From Mageeibacillus sp. UBA3708 (GTDB lineage Bacteria > Bacillota > Clostridia > Saccharofermentanales > Saccharofermentanaceae), in NCBI GenBank assembly GCA_002371375.1, contig DFIB01000101.1:1-8497 (forward strand): a stretch of DNA of 8,497 nt. The letters are read 5' to 3'. Within the stretch, counting starts at the first letter, position 1. Each line of letters opens with the position of its first letter. Positions 1-7,286 of the stretch are shown here, in pieces. Under the pieces are notes generated by a model that saw nothing but the letters and a program-made list of their open reading frames with translations, did no database searches and was not told where the DNA came from. The position numbers and the translations under genes were made by a program.

Positions 1-1
1 G

Positions 2-111
2 TCCGCGAAAACTGCGGAAAACTATGGTGTTTTCCGCGGATTCGCAGATATATAGAAATCTTTCCGCGAAAATTGCGGAAGGAATGCCGTTTTTCCGCGG
101 AAACGCTGATA
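2..111. repeat. Two tandem 49-base hairpin-forming repeats
   Basis: Positions 2-50 and 63-111 are two equal-length copies that match at 35 of 49 positions when aligned without gaps. The conserved blocks are TCCGCGAAAA, TGCGGAA, TTCCGCGGA and GATA, and most of the differences fall in the middle. Copy 1 forms a perfect 9-bp stem, GCGGAAAAC (14-22) with GTTTTCCGC (29-37), around a 6-base loop. Copy 2 keeps GCGGAA (75-80) with TTCCGC (93-98). Each copy also offers a competing stem, TCCGC or TTCCGC at its start with the same GCGGA arm. Copy 1 begins at the window edge, so the array may continue to the left. It lies downstream of proB. The function is unknown; it could be an intergenic REP-like element or a structured RNA tail. 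The repeats themselves are directly visible. Confidence 0.7.
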
Positions 112-189
112 ACGTTCAAGTTGTGACCGATATGGAACAGGCAACGGGAATTCTCTGTAATCTCCCAAAAACCGTCATGTACACATAAT

Positions 190-220
190 ATAAAATATCG
201 CCGGGACCCTCCCGACGATA
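190..220 (-). terminator. Probable intrinsic terminator of proB
   Basis: TATCG (196-200) pairs with CGATA (216-220), and CGGGA (202-206) pairs with TCCCG (210-214), with one mismatch between the two helices and a CCC loop on the plus strand. Read on the minus strand, the hairpin starts 27 bases past the proB stop codon and is followed by ATTTTATATT, a moderately T-rich tract. It probably ends the proB transcript, which would leave proB as a single-gene unit. Confidence 0.6.
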
Positions 221-246
221 CCTCTGATACTCAATTCTCCTATGCT

Positions 247-1065
247 TTACAGTGCTGCGAAGAACGTTCCGATATTCTCCTGATCCAGTATCTGCTCGAG
301 AATCTGAGGAGCGGAGCCATGTGCTATAACACCATTGATCCCGTGCTCCATTACTTTCTTCATGGCGGAGATCTTCGTTGCCATCCCGCCCGTTCCGAGC
401 TTACTGCCGGGGGCACCTGCCGCTTCCACCATCTCTTCGGTGATCTTCTCGACGTACGATATCCTCTTTGCATTGGGATTTGTGTGAGGATCATCATCAT
501 AAAGGCCGTCGATATCCGACAGGATGATGAGAAGATCCGCATTGGCAAGGCATGCTACATCGGCAGACAGTGTATCATTATCGCCGAAAGTGCCGTTATG
601 AAGGATTTCAGCCGTGGATACCGAGTCATTCTCGTTGATAACGGGAATGATCTTGCGCTCAATGAGAGCTTCTATGGTATTAGTGATATTTGATTTGGTA
701 AGTCTGTCGAGAATATCGTCCTTGGTCAGCAGTATCTGACCGCACATATATGAATATTCCGCAAAACTCCTCGTATAAGCATTCATCAGTTCGCACTGGC
801 CTACTGCGGCAAGTGCCTGCTTATCCCTGACTTCCGTCGGGCGCTCACGGAGATTCATAAATCCGACACCTACACCGATAGCACCTGAAGTAACGAGAAG
901 GACTTCCTTCCCTCTGTTCATAAGGTCAGCGATGGCACGGCAGAGCTTATCGATGTTCCCGTGATTGATCTTGCCGTTCTCATATGTGATAGTTGATGTT
1001 CCGACCTTCACTACGATCCTGTTGGCAAAATTGATCACCATACGCGAATTAGCCGATTCTTCCAT
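247..1065 (-). CDS. proB: Glutamate 5-kinase, short form without PUA domain
   Basis: This cytoplasmic enzyme phosphorylates L-glutamate with ATP to gamma-glutamyl phosphate, the first and usually feedback-controlled step of proline synthesis. The 272-residue product has the amino acid kinase fold: VVKVGTST at 18-25 for phosphate binding, VTSGAIGVG at 58-66, KQALAAVGQ at 82-90, NENDSV at 144-149, GDNDTLSA at 161-168, LSDIDGLYD at 182-190 and GTGGMATK at 224-231. It ends shortly after the kinase domain, whereas E. coli ProB (about 367 residues) carries a C-terminal PUA domain. The ATG at 1065 is preferred because GGGGG lies 5 bases upstream and a good promoter sits just before it. The internal Met-9 has no ribosome binding site. 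proA, often the next gene, is absent from the adjoining 246 bases and would have to lie elsewhere. The family assignment is firm. Confidence 0.95.
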   Translation of the reverse strand: MEESANSRMVINFANRIVVKVGTSTITYENGKINHGNIDKLCRAIADLMNRGKEVLLVTSGAIGVGVGFMNLRERPTEVRDKQALAAVGQCELMNAYTRSFAEYSYMCGQILLTKDDILDRLTKSNITNTIEALIERKIIPVINENDSVSTAEILHNGTFGDNDTLSADVACLANADLLIILSDIDGLYDDDPHTNPNAKRISYVEKITEEMVEAAGAPGSKLGTGGMATKISAMKKVMEHGINGVIAHGSAPQILEQILDQENIGTFFAAL

Positions 1066-1097
1066 AAAAACCCCCGAAAATCTATTAACAAATAAGA

Positions 1098-1125
1098 ATT
1101 ATACTTTGTTGACCGCAAATTGCAA
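1098..1125 (-). promoter_or_regulatory. Sigma-A type promoter of proB
   Basis: On the minus strand, TTGCAA (1120-1125, -35) is separated by 16 bases from a perfect TATAAT (1098-1103, -10). The predicted transcript start is near 1091, giving a leader of about 25 bases, too short for a T-box or riboswitch. Regulation of proB is therefore more likely to be by enzyme feedback or by a repressor than by a leader RNA. Confidence 0.65.
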
Positions 1126-1139
1126 GCAAGACGTATGAT
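1109..1139 (+). promoter_or_regulatory. Possible divergent promoter for the lipoprotein gene
   Basis: TTGACC (1109-1114) and TATGAT (1134-1139) each match the consensus at 5 of 6 positions, but the spacer is 19 bases, longer than ideal. The site overlaps the proB promoter on the opposite strand. It would give a leader of about 110 bases. A weaker alternative, TTGCAC (1203-1208) with TATCAT (1225-1230) and a 16-base spacer, would give a leader of under 20 bases. The sequence does not decide between them. Confidence 0.3.
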
Positions 1140-1254
1140 TGGAGCCACCCCCCTTTTCGATGTGCTGTATGCGGTAAATGAGACAATTTGGCCATGATTA
1201 TTTTGCACTAAATGACGAATTGCCTATCATTATGTCGAAGAATACAATCTTACT

Positions 1255-1833
1255 ATGAATAAGAAGATATTAAGCTTGATCGGCATTGCCGGCATTTTGG
1301 CAATAACAGCCTGCAATAAGACTTCCGTGCCTGCGGGTTCTGTTGCCGGCAACGGTCCTACCGGTGTTAACGACGTCATCGAGGCCAGAATGACGGAGAC
1401 CGAAGAAGAGATCGATTATTTCAGCGATTATTCCGAGGATACTGAGAACACAGACGGCGGTACAACTGCCACGACAGGAACGCCTGCCGAAGGAGTTGAC
1501 GTGGATCTTACCGCAATGTCGGGCACCATGGTGTACTCAGAGGTCTACAATATGATGACCCATCCCTCTGATTATGTCGGTAAATGCATCAAGATGAGCG
1601 GACAGTTCGTAGTCTTTAATGATGAATCAACCGGTCACACATATTATGCGTGCATAATCAAGGATGCCACCGCATGCTGCGCTCAGGGAGTTGAATTTAT
1701 GCCGGCAGCTAAGTACTCCTTCCCCGGCGACTTTCCCAAAGACGGCGAAGAAATAACGGTAGTCGGGTCATTCAGCACATATATGGAAGGCGACACCATG
1801 TACTGCACTCTGAAGGATTCGGAGATCTTGTAA
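1255..1833 (+). CDS. Predicted lipoprotein with conserved Cys-containing C-terminal domain
   Basis: The 192-residue product starts with a lipoprotein signal: lysines at 3-4, a hydrophobic stretch at 5-19 and the lipobox ITAC with Cys-20. It should be attached to the outer face of the membrane. Residues 21-80 form a low-complexity linker rich in Thr, Glu, Asp and Gly. Residues 85-192 look like one compact beta-rich domain, with YVGKCIKMSG (107-116), ACIIKDATACC (132-142) and a closing strand around EITVVGSF (166-173). Cysteines at 111, 133, 141, 142 and 184 could bind metal or form disulfides. The pattern of hydrophobic strands, GK..K.SG, and a CCA motif recalls the OB-like C-terminal part of DUF1980/YcgQ proteins, but this is a weak resemblance. 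No clear Shine-Dalgarno precedes the ATG, yet the signal peptide begins exactly there. It is transcribed divergently from proB. The function is unknown. Confidence 0.8.
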   Translation: MNKKILSLIGIAGILAITACNKTSVPAGSVAGNGPTGVNDVIEARMTETEEEIDYFSDYSEDTENTDGGTTATTGTPAEGVDVDLTAMSGTMVYSEVYNMMTHPSDYVGKCIKMSGQFVVFNDESTGHTYYACIIKDATACCAQGVEFMPAAKYSFPGDFPKDGEEITVVGSFSTYMEGDTMYCTLKDSEIL

Positions 1834-1895
1834 GTCTCGGCGATCATGACCTGCTGATCATATTCCCTCTCTTCACATCATTTTTTGTAAAGCCC

Positions 1896-1942
1896 GACAG
1901 GAGCATCCTGACCTTGACGGATCCTCTTGATACTCTCCTGTC
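1896..1942 (-). terminator. Possible terminator hairpin of the cyclase operon
   Basis: GACAGGAG (1896-1903) is the exact reverse complement of CTCCTGTC (1935-1942), and ATCC (1905-1908) can pair with GGAT (1919-1922) inside. On the minus strand the hairpin begins two bases after the cyclase stop codon and is followed by GGGCTTTAC, a poor T tract. The 8-bp stem is clear; its role as terminator is an inference. The lipoprotein gene converges from the other side with only a weak hairpin of its own (GATCA 1842-1846 with TGATC 1855-1859), so this element may serve both directions. Confidence 0.4.
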
Positions 1943-1944
1943 CG

Positions 1945-3732
1945 TTACCCGTGTCCTATCACCTTTGTGACCCGGTACACGAACACGCCCTTTGTTTTGC
2001 CTTTCAACGGGATCTCTCCGACTTCCTCGACCTCGAGCCTGTCCTTGAGCCTCTCATATAGAACATCGCTTATCAGGACCTCGCCTTTCTTGGCGTTCGC
2101 TTCAAGTCTTGCGGCCGTATTGACGGTATCTCCGATCGCTGTGAAATCCATTCTGAACTCGCATCCGACATTGCCGACGACTGCAGGTCCGACATTGACT
2201 CCGACACCAAAGCCGACGCTCCTGCCGAATCTCTTCATGAATTTATCCTCTATCGCCTCACCGCCCTTGACTATATCCATTGCGGCGCAGACTGCCTTAT
2301 ATTCGTAATCTTCAAGATCAAAAGGAGAATTGAACACCGCCATGGTCGCGTCACCCACGAACTTGTCGAGCGTTCCGCTGTTATCGAAGATCGACTTGGT
2401 CGTAAGGCTCAGATACTCATTCAATATCTCCACGACCTGCTCAGGCTCAAGAGCTTCCGACATTGTGGTAAACCCTCTTATATCAACGAAAAGTACCGCA
2501 ATGTCCCTGTTCTCGCCTCCGAGCTTGATCTCGAAGTCTCCTTTCCTGGCGATCTCCTCAACGATCTGGGGAGCGACATATTTGCTGAACGCGTTGAGCA
2601 CCTTGCGTTTTTTGTTCGACTCGGTGATATAGTGAATGCCGAGCGAATAGATAAACGACAGGAACAGCACCACCGGGAAATAGATCACGCTGTACGCATA
2701 TCCGCGGTCATTGATAGCGACGAGGATAAAAAGCTCTGCCACCACGGCGGCAACGAGGATCAGCACCGACTGCCACGGTTTGAGCTTGCGGAAAAGGAAG
2801 TGGAACACCGCAGTCAGCAACGCCGTGACAAGTCCCAGAACAAAAGGACTGCCGTTTACTGCAAACCTTCCCTGCAGATATGACTGAAAGATGTTGGCGT
2901 GTATCTCCACACCGTACATCTGGCTACTGCCACCCGTCGGAACGTTAAATCCGTCCTGCATGCCCGGGTCGTAAGCACCTATGATCACGACGCTGTCAGA
3001 GAAAACCCTCGGATCTATGCTGCCATCCATGACATCTGCCATCGACAGACACTCGTAATCGCCGGGCCTTCCCGAATAATTGATTATCGATCTTCCCGTA
3101 AAGTCGGTAGGAATGTCGTTGGGAGCCTTGCCGGTGACGGCACAGTATCTCTCATATATGACTTTGGAGAACATTCCGTATTTGTTGCCGTCATATACTT
3201 CGACAGGTATCATCCTTCTGACCGTTCCGTCCGAATCCTGCGCCACATTGCTGAATCCAATATAGGTACAGTTCATCAGTTCATCGTACGGAAGAACGAT
3301 CCCTTCAACGGGATAATACATTATCCCGTCCTGATCTATCTCAGCCTTCTTGCTGTAGATGAGATTGCTCACGACAACAACATTGCCGTGATCTGCCGCC
3401 GCCTTGGCGAGCTTTGTGTCATCTTCCCCCACATTGCCCGCTAAGGTAATATCGAAAGCTATAACATACGGCTTGGTCTGCTCATCCACGACGAGCTTAT
3501 CAATAAGCTCCGCATAGAGAGTCCTCGACCACGTCTGGACAGGACCGTACTTGTCCAGCGTCTTTGCGTCGATGCCTATGATCTTGATATCGCTCCTGAT
3601 GCCTCTCGGCACCTGATACAGCTTATCCCTCGCAATGTAATCAAGCGGTCTGAACAGGTTTGTTATGGTAAAAAGGAATACCAATGCTCCTGCTATGATG
3701 GCTTCCAAAACTATGATCAGGTTTCTCCTCAT
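1945..3732 (-). CDS. CHASE2-domain class III adenylate cyclase, membrane receptor
   Basis: Predicted to make cAMP from ATP in response to an extracellular signal. In its 595 residues, TM1 is at 5-27; an outer CHASE2 domain spans about 35-290 (IIGIDAKTLD at 51-60, IAFDI at 91-95, SDGTVRRMIP at 167-176, VVIIGAYDPG at 248-257, GVEIHANIFQ at 274-283); three more membrane segments lie near 295-315, 320-341 and 347-368; a linker helix AFSKYVAPQIVEEI (381-394) leads to the catalytic domain at 408-590. Metal-binding Asp-417 (FVDIRGFT) and Asp-461 (KFVGDA), purine-selecting Lys-457 and Thr-531, and transition-state Asn-538 and Arg-542 (VNTAARLE) are all present. Lys plus Thr points to adenylate rather than guanylate cyclase. 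It is the last gene of the operon, 16 bases after the Ig-repeat gene, with a weak ribosome binding site that suggests translational coupling. The family is firm; the ligand is unknown. Confidence 0.93.
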   Translation of the reverse strand: MRRNLIIVLEAIIAGALVFLFTITNLFRPLDYIARDKLYQVPRGIRSDIKIIGIDAKTLDKYGPVQTWSRTLYAELIDKLVVDEQTKPYVIAFDITLAGNVGEDDTKLAKAAADHGNVVVVSNLIYSKKAEIDQDGIMYYPVEGIVLPYDELMNCTYIGFSNVAQDSDGTVRRMIPVEVYDGNKYGMFSKVIYERYCAVTGKAPNDIPTDFTGRSIINYSGRPGDYECLSMADVMDGSIDPRVFSDSVVIIGAYDPGMQDGFNVPTGGSSQMYGVEIHANIFQSYLQGRFAVNGSPFVLGLVTALLTAVFHFLFRKLKPWQSVLILVAAVVAELFILVAINDRGYAYSVIYFPVVLFLSFIYSLGIHYITESNKKRKVLNAFSKYVAPQIVEEIARKGDFEIKLGGENRDIAVLFVDIRGFTTMSEALEPEQVVEILNEYLSLTTKSIFDNSGTLDKFVGDATMAVFNSPFDLEDYEYKAVCAAMDIVKGGEAIEDKFMKRFGRSVGFGVGVNVGPAVVGNVGCEFRMDFTAIGDTVNTAARLEANAKKGEVLISDVLYERLKDRLEVEEVGEIPLKGKTKGVFVYRVTKVIGHG

Positions 3733-3748
3733 GTGCCGGCACCGCTGA

Positions 3749-6700
3749 TCATGTCACCGAGGTAAATGTAAAGTTACCGTCACCGCCGACATAAACGTCC
3801 ATGCCGCCGTTATATACTGTCGGATCATCTCCCTGCTCTGTCGTGACTACCCACTTGCCGCCATCCAGCTTATATCCTTCACCTGCCTGGAGAGGAAGCA
3901 GCAGGTCCGCAGGAATGATCCTGTCCCTCAGCCATTCGGCCATCAGCACAAATCCTATAGTCCTGATGTGTCCGGCCTTGTCCTCTGCCGTGATGACATA
4001 CTTGATAAATCCGTTGCCCGGACTGAGTGTAATGACATTGCCTTCTGCCGTCAGATCCACAGGCTTGCCGTTGATCGTTAATGACATGAGGTTATCGTCC
4101 GAAGCCGTTATGGTTATGTCCTTGACGTAGAGAGTAGAACCGTCCGCAAGGCTTCCGGCCTGATCCTTGATCTCAGGCGCATCCTTGTCGATCATCGGCC
4201 TTGACGATAATGCTATTGCCGATGTGAGAGCACCGTCACTGTTTCTTCTCAAGTATATGACATTAAGATCATCACTGTACGGGATACTCGGTCCGTATTC
4301 TCCTCTGAAGCTTGAAGATATCGAATATCCGTCGGGAGCCTTAAGATCGACATCACTTGTGAAGAAATCGTTATTGCCCGGCATTCCGGCCAGCTCATAG
4401 GCATTAACCGGCTCCTCCAGGAACTTTATACTGAAATCTGCCGTACATACGCTCTTATCATATGCCTCTGTTGCAGGTACAGTTGCCCTTACGGTGTATG
4501 TTCCTTTGTCAGTGGGCTTTGTCCCCGTATATTCACTGTCGGGAGCGTCGCTCGGCTTATATTCATAAGAAGTTCTGCCCTTACCGTCTGAATCCGTCGT
4601 GATCACAGGTACGTAGTCAGTGCCTACGTAAGGATCCTTAACGGTTACCGAGGACTCTGCCTTTTTGGAACCGATGGTAAAATCGGCTTTGCATGTGACT
4701 CCGAGATAGTAATCTGTCTCGGGAACTGTTGCCCTTACGGTGTATGTTCCTTTGGCCGACGGCTTGACTGTCGTATATTCAGTGTCAGATGCAGACTTGA
4801 GCTTATATTCTATCACCGCGTCTCTCTTGCCGTCAGAGTCAGTCGTCAGCGATGCTTCATAACTCTCGCCGGCAACCGTGTCGGGAACATATACAGATGC
4901 CGTAGCTGTTCTCTTGCTGATCGTGAATGTATCAGTAGCGGATATTCCGTAGTATCTGTCTGTCTCGGCTACTTCGACCTTGACGGTATAGTTGCCGGCT
5001 GCGGAAGGCTTGTCTGACGTAAAATCCGCACCTGCAGCATCATCATTTCTGTATGTTATGACGGGCGTTCCGTCCGAAACAAATGTAATGTCGGGTTCAT
5101 ATTCTTCACCGGCATATGTGTCGGGAACGGAGACAGAACATTCCGCATCTCGCTTAATGATGGTCAATGGCTTGTCAGCCGTGATCTCATTGTAGGTGTC
5201 AGTCGCCGGAATAACAAGCAATACCGTGTAATTACCGGCCAGAGAAGGCTTGTCTGAGCTCTCCGGCGTACCTTCCGAATCATCATTTCTGTACGTTATG
5301 ACGGGAATACCGTCCGAATCACTTGATACCGTAATATCATAATCATCACCGGCATATACCGAAGCAGGAACCTCAAATGTCAGGTCCGCATCGTACTTGA
5401 CTATATCGAATTCCACGCTGGCTGAAGCGGCGTTGTAGAGATCCGTAGCAGCGATGAAGACCGTTACGACGTAAGAACCCGCATCATTTGGCAGATCCTC
5501 CAGAGGAATACCGTCACTAGTCTCGTAGCTATAGCTGACGGCTCCGTCGGAATTGGTATCCACATCAACATCATAATCGTCGCCGACATGAAGATCATCA
5601 GGCACCGTAACAGTAAGTTCCGGATCGACCGGCTGCGGATTGAGCGTGAATGACAGGCTGAGTTCCTTCCCTGCCTTGTCGGTTGCCGTAAAGCTTATTG
5701 CTTTGGATTCGCCGGCCGTGCTGGCAAGCTCGATGCTGCAGCTAGATCCGTCCGTAAAATCATCTCCCGAGTATGTCACGCCGTCACATACGACCTCATC
5801 CAGATTCTCATCATACACCGTGAAAGTCAGTCTGCCGGTCGTGATAACTGAACCGTCCTCTATATACGTCTCGGTTACCGTATCACCGTCATGGCACAGG
5901 ACAGATCCTATCATGGGCTCGTCCGTATCGAAGATAAGACCTTCAAGATCGGGTGAATAGCTCAATTCATCCAGCGTATGCGTGTCAGTCTCGGCGCCGT
6001 CTCTTTCCCTCTTGAATGAGAAATTGACATCATCGTTCAGAACGCCCTCTTCCGAATAGAGCTGCTCCTGCGTAAGGGTAAGACTGTCAACAAATCCGAC
6101 AGCCAGATTAACCGAGCTTGAGATCTTGAACCCGTTTGCCGGAACGACTGTCAGGTCGCCGGGAACATAAACATCGTTGACCACGCCTTCCACCGTAAAC
6201 TGATTGCCGCCCGATCCTACTTCTGACAGCGGGAGGTATCCGAGACTGAAGGAATCGGATTCCGATGTACTTGTATTGAACCCGTCAACGGCCGGAGCCA
6301 CCGCTCTTGCATTATAAGTTCCGGGAACTGACGGTCTGTCCGGAGCATAGTACGTGGAATCTGCTGCAGTGGGGTCCGCATATTCGATATAGGGCGTTCC
6401 CGTATATGTATCGGGCGCCACCAGTGCATACGGAGTAAAATCATAATCCTGACCGATATATACATTCTTGGCATCATCAGGAATGCTGAAAGCCGTCGTG
6501 GTATCCTCATAAAGGATATCACCTGCAGTCCCGTACATGTCACCCTCAATGGTTTTTGAGTATTCACCCAGCTTCAGCGTGAATGTTCCGCCTGCCGAAC
6601 TGATGTATGTAGTGTGCGATGTGGCAACAACATCCGCATTCAGATCCTCTTCACCTTTGTAGAAGGAATCGGAAACCCGGATCACCGAGTTGGTGAAGGA

Positions 6701-7273
6701 ACGGAATTCATTGATCTGGGAGATGTCAACGCTGTCTGCATAGAGCGTCCCGTAATTATCAAAGCCAAACGGAGAGTCCGGGTCAAAGGAGTCAGAAGAA
6801 TCATACTCCGGCATAATAATTGTGCCGTAATTATCTATCCTGCCGAACTGGCCCCCTCCAATACTGCCGCAATTAACCGTACATCCTGAACTGATAGTTA
6901 AAACGGATTCCATTCCGCTAATATGAAGTTTTGCCGTTAAACTCGTTTTTATCGTGACCGAACAGGACGCCATCAGGGTATCTATCTTATCTACATACAC
7001 ATCCGAATCATCGCTGGCGTATGATGTGCAGACAATGTGATACCTGTCACCCTCTTTCGTTACGTCGAAACTGGGAGTATATCCGCTGCTGCCATAGAGA
7101 TTAACTATACTCCCGTCCGCTCCTTCAGTGATATCTACAGTACCTGCATATCTCGGATCATTATCTGCAGCATTAATGTAAGAACCTGTCAAAGCCGTTC
7201 CCATGTGAATTGTCAGTGTCGTGCACAAAGCAAGACTTATCATCTTCAGCAGATTACTATTCTTTGTCCTCAT
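3749..7273 (-). CDS. Large secreted protein with Ig-like repeats
   Basis: With the start at 7273 the product has 1174 residues. A signal peptide covers about 1-35 (cleavage near YINA/AD). Residues 40-270 are beta-rich with NYGTI/NYGTL turns (149-153, 174-178 region), perhaps a beta-helix. Residues 270-347 hold one diverged repeat; 355-545 an Ig-like pair; 550-953 five tandem units of 79-82 residues, each beginning near VPxxxxxGxxY and ending PSxxGxYTVxxxVPxTxxYxxxxxxxFTI. Residues 955-1115 are a further Ig-like block with FFTSDVDLKAPDGYSIS, and the tail at 1133-1174 is rich in Gly and aromatic residues. The protein is acidic and rich in Asp, Ser and Thr. There is no LPXTG, no membrane anchor and no catalytic motif that I recognise. 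An upstream ATG at 7315 would overlap the previous gene by 29 bases; ATG 7273 is chosen because AGAGG lies 8 bases before it and the signal peptide follows. It is probably an adhesin or a structural surface protein, working with its operon neighbours. Confidence 0.82.
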   Translation of the reverse strand: MRTKNSNLLKMISLALCTTLTIHMGTALTGSYINAADNDPRYAGTVDITEGADGSIVNLYGSSGYTPSFDVTKEGDRYHIVCTSYASDDSDVYVDKIDTLMASCSVTIKTSLTAKLHISGMESVLTISSGCTVNCGSIGGGQFGRIDNYGTIIMPEYDSSDSFDPDSPFGFDNYGTLYADSVDISQINEFRSFTNSVIRVSDSFYKGEEDLNADVVATSHTTYISSAGGTFTLKLGEYSKTIEGDMYGTAGDILYEDTTTAFSIPDDAKNVYIGQDYDFTPYALVAPDTYTGTPYIEYADPTAADSTYYAPDRPSVPGTYNARAVAPAVDGFNTSTSESDSFSLGYLPLSEVGSGGNQFTVEGVVNDVYVPGDLTVVPANGFKISSSVNLAVGFVDSLTLTQEQLYSEEGVLNDDVNFSFKRERDGAETDTHTLDELSYSPDLEGLIFDTDEPMIGSVLCHDGDTVTETYIEDGSVITTGRLTFTVYDENLDEVVCDGVTYSGDDFTDGSSCSIELASTAGESKAISFTATDKAGKELSLSFTLNPQPVDPELTVTVPDDLHVGDDYDVDVDTNSDGAVSYSYETSDGIPLEDLPNDAGSYVVTVFIAATDLYNAASASVEFDIVKYDADLTFEVPASVYAGDDYDITVSSDSDGIPVITYRNDDSEGTPESSDKPSLAGNYTVLLVIPATDTYNEITADKPLTIIKRDAECSVSVPDTYAGEEYEPDITFVSDGTPVITYRNDDAAGADFTSDKPSAAGNYTVKVEVAETDRYYGISATDTFTISKRTATASVYVPDTVAGESYEASLTTDSDGKRDAVIEYKLKSASDTEYTTVKPSAKGTYTVRATVPETDYYLGVTCKADFTIGSKKAESSVTVKDPYVGTDYVPVITTDSDGKGRTSYEYKPSDAPDSEYTGTKPTDKGTYTVRATVPATEAYDKSVCTADFSIKFLEEPVNAYELAGMPGNNDFFTSDVDLKAPDGYSISSSFRGEYGPSIPYSDDLNVIYLRRNSDGALTSAIALSSRPMIDKDAPEIKDQAGSLADGSTLYVKDITITASDDNLMSLTINGKPVDLTAEGNVITLSPGNGFIKYVITAEDKAGHIRTIGFVLMAEWLRDRIIPADLLLPLQAGEGYKLDGGKWVVTTEQGDDPTVYNGGMDVYVGGDGNFTFTSVT
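4415..5626 (-). repeat. Five tandem Ig-like units, about 240 bp each
   Basis: The units, in gene order, span about 5626-5390, 5389-5147, 5146-4907, 4906-4661 and 4660-4415. Some stretches are almost identical in DNA. A 27-base block is exact at 4482-4508 and 4728-4754, 246 bases apart. A 25-base block at 5041-5065 recurs at 5281-5305 with one mismatch, 240 bases apart. Other parts of the units have diverged much further. The pattern fits MBG/YDG-type bacterial Ig-like repeats that expand and contract by recombination. Confidence 0.75.
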
Positions 7274-7286
7274 ATCATTTACCTCT

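Noticed and set aside
2..111. CRISPR array
   Set aside because: There are only two copies, at 35/49 identity, with the variable part inside the hairpin and no cas genes; it does not have the identical repeat / unique spacer layout.
319..693. Plus-strand open frame opposite proB
   Set aside because: It is a shadow of a strongly conserved enzyme gene and shows no motif or start signal of its own.
1842..1859. Terminator of the lipoprotein gene (GATCA/TGATC hairpin)
   Set aside because: The stem is only 5 bp, AT-rich and followed by a C/T mixture rather than a T run, so it is too weak to list as a terminator.
2899..3444. Plus-strand open frame of 181 codons opposite the cyclase gene
   Set aside because: It lies wholly inside the CHASE2 coding region on the other strand, has no ribosome binding site and no recognisable domain; the minus-strand frame is clearly the real gene.
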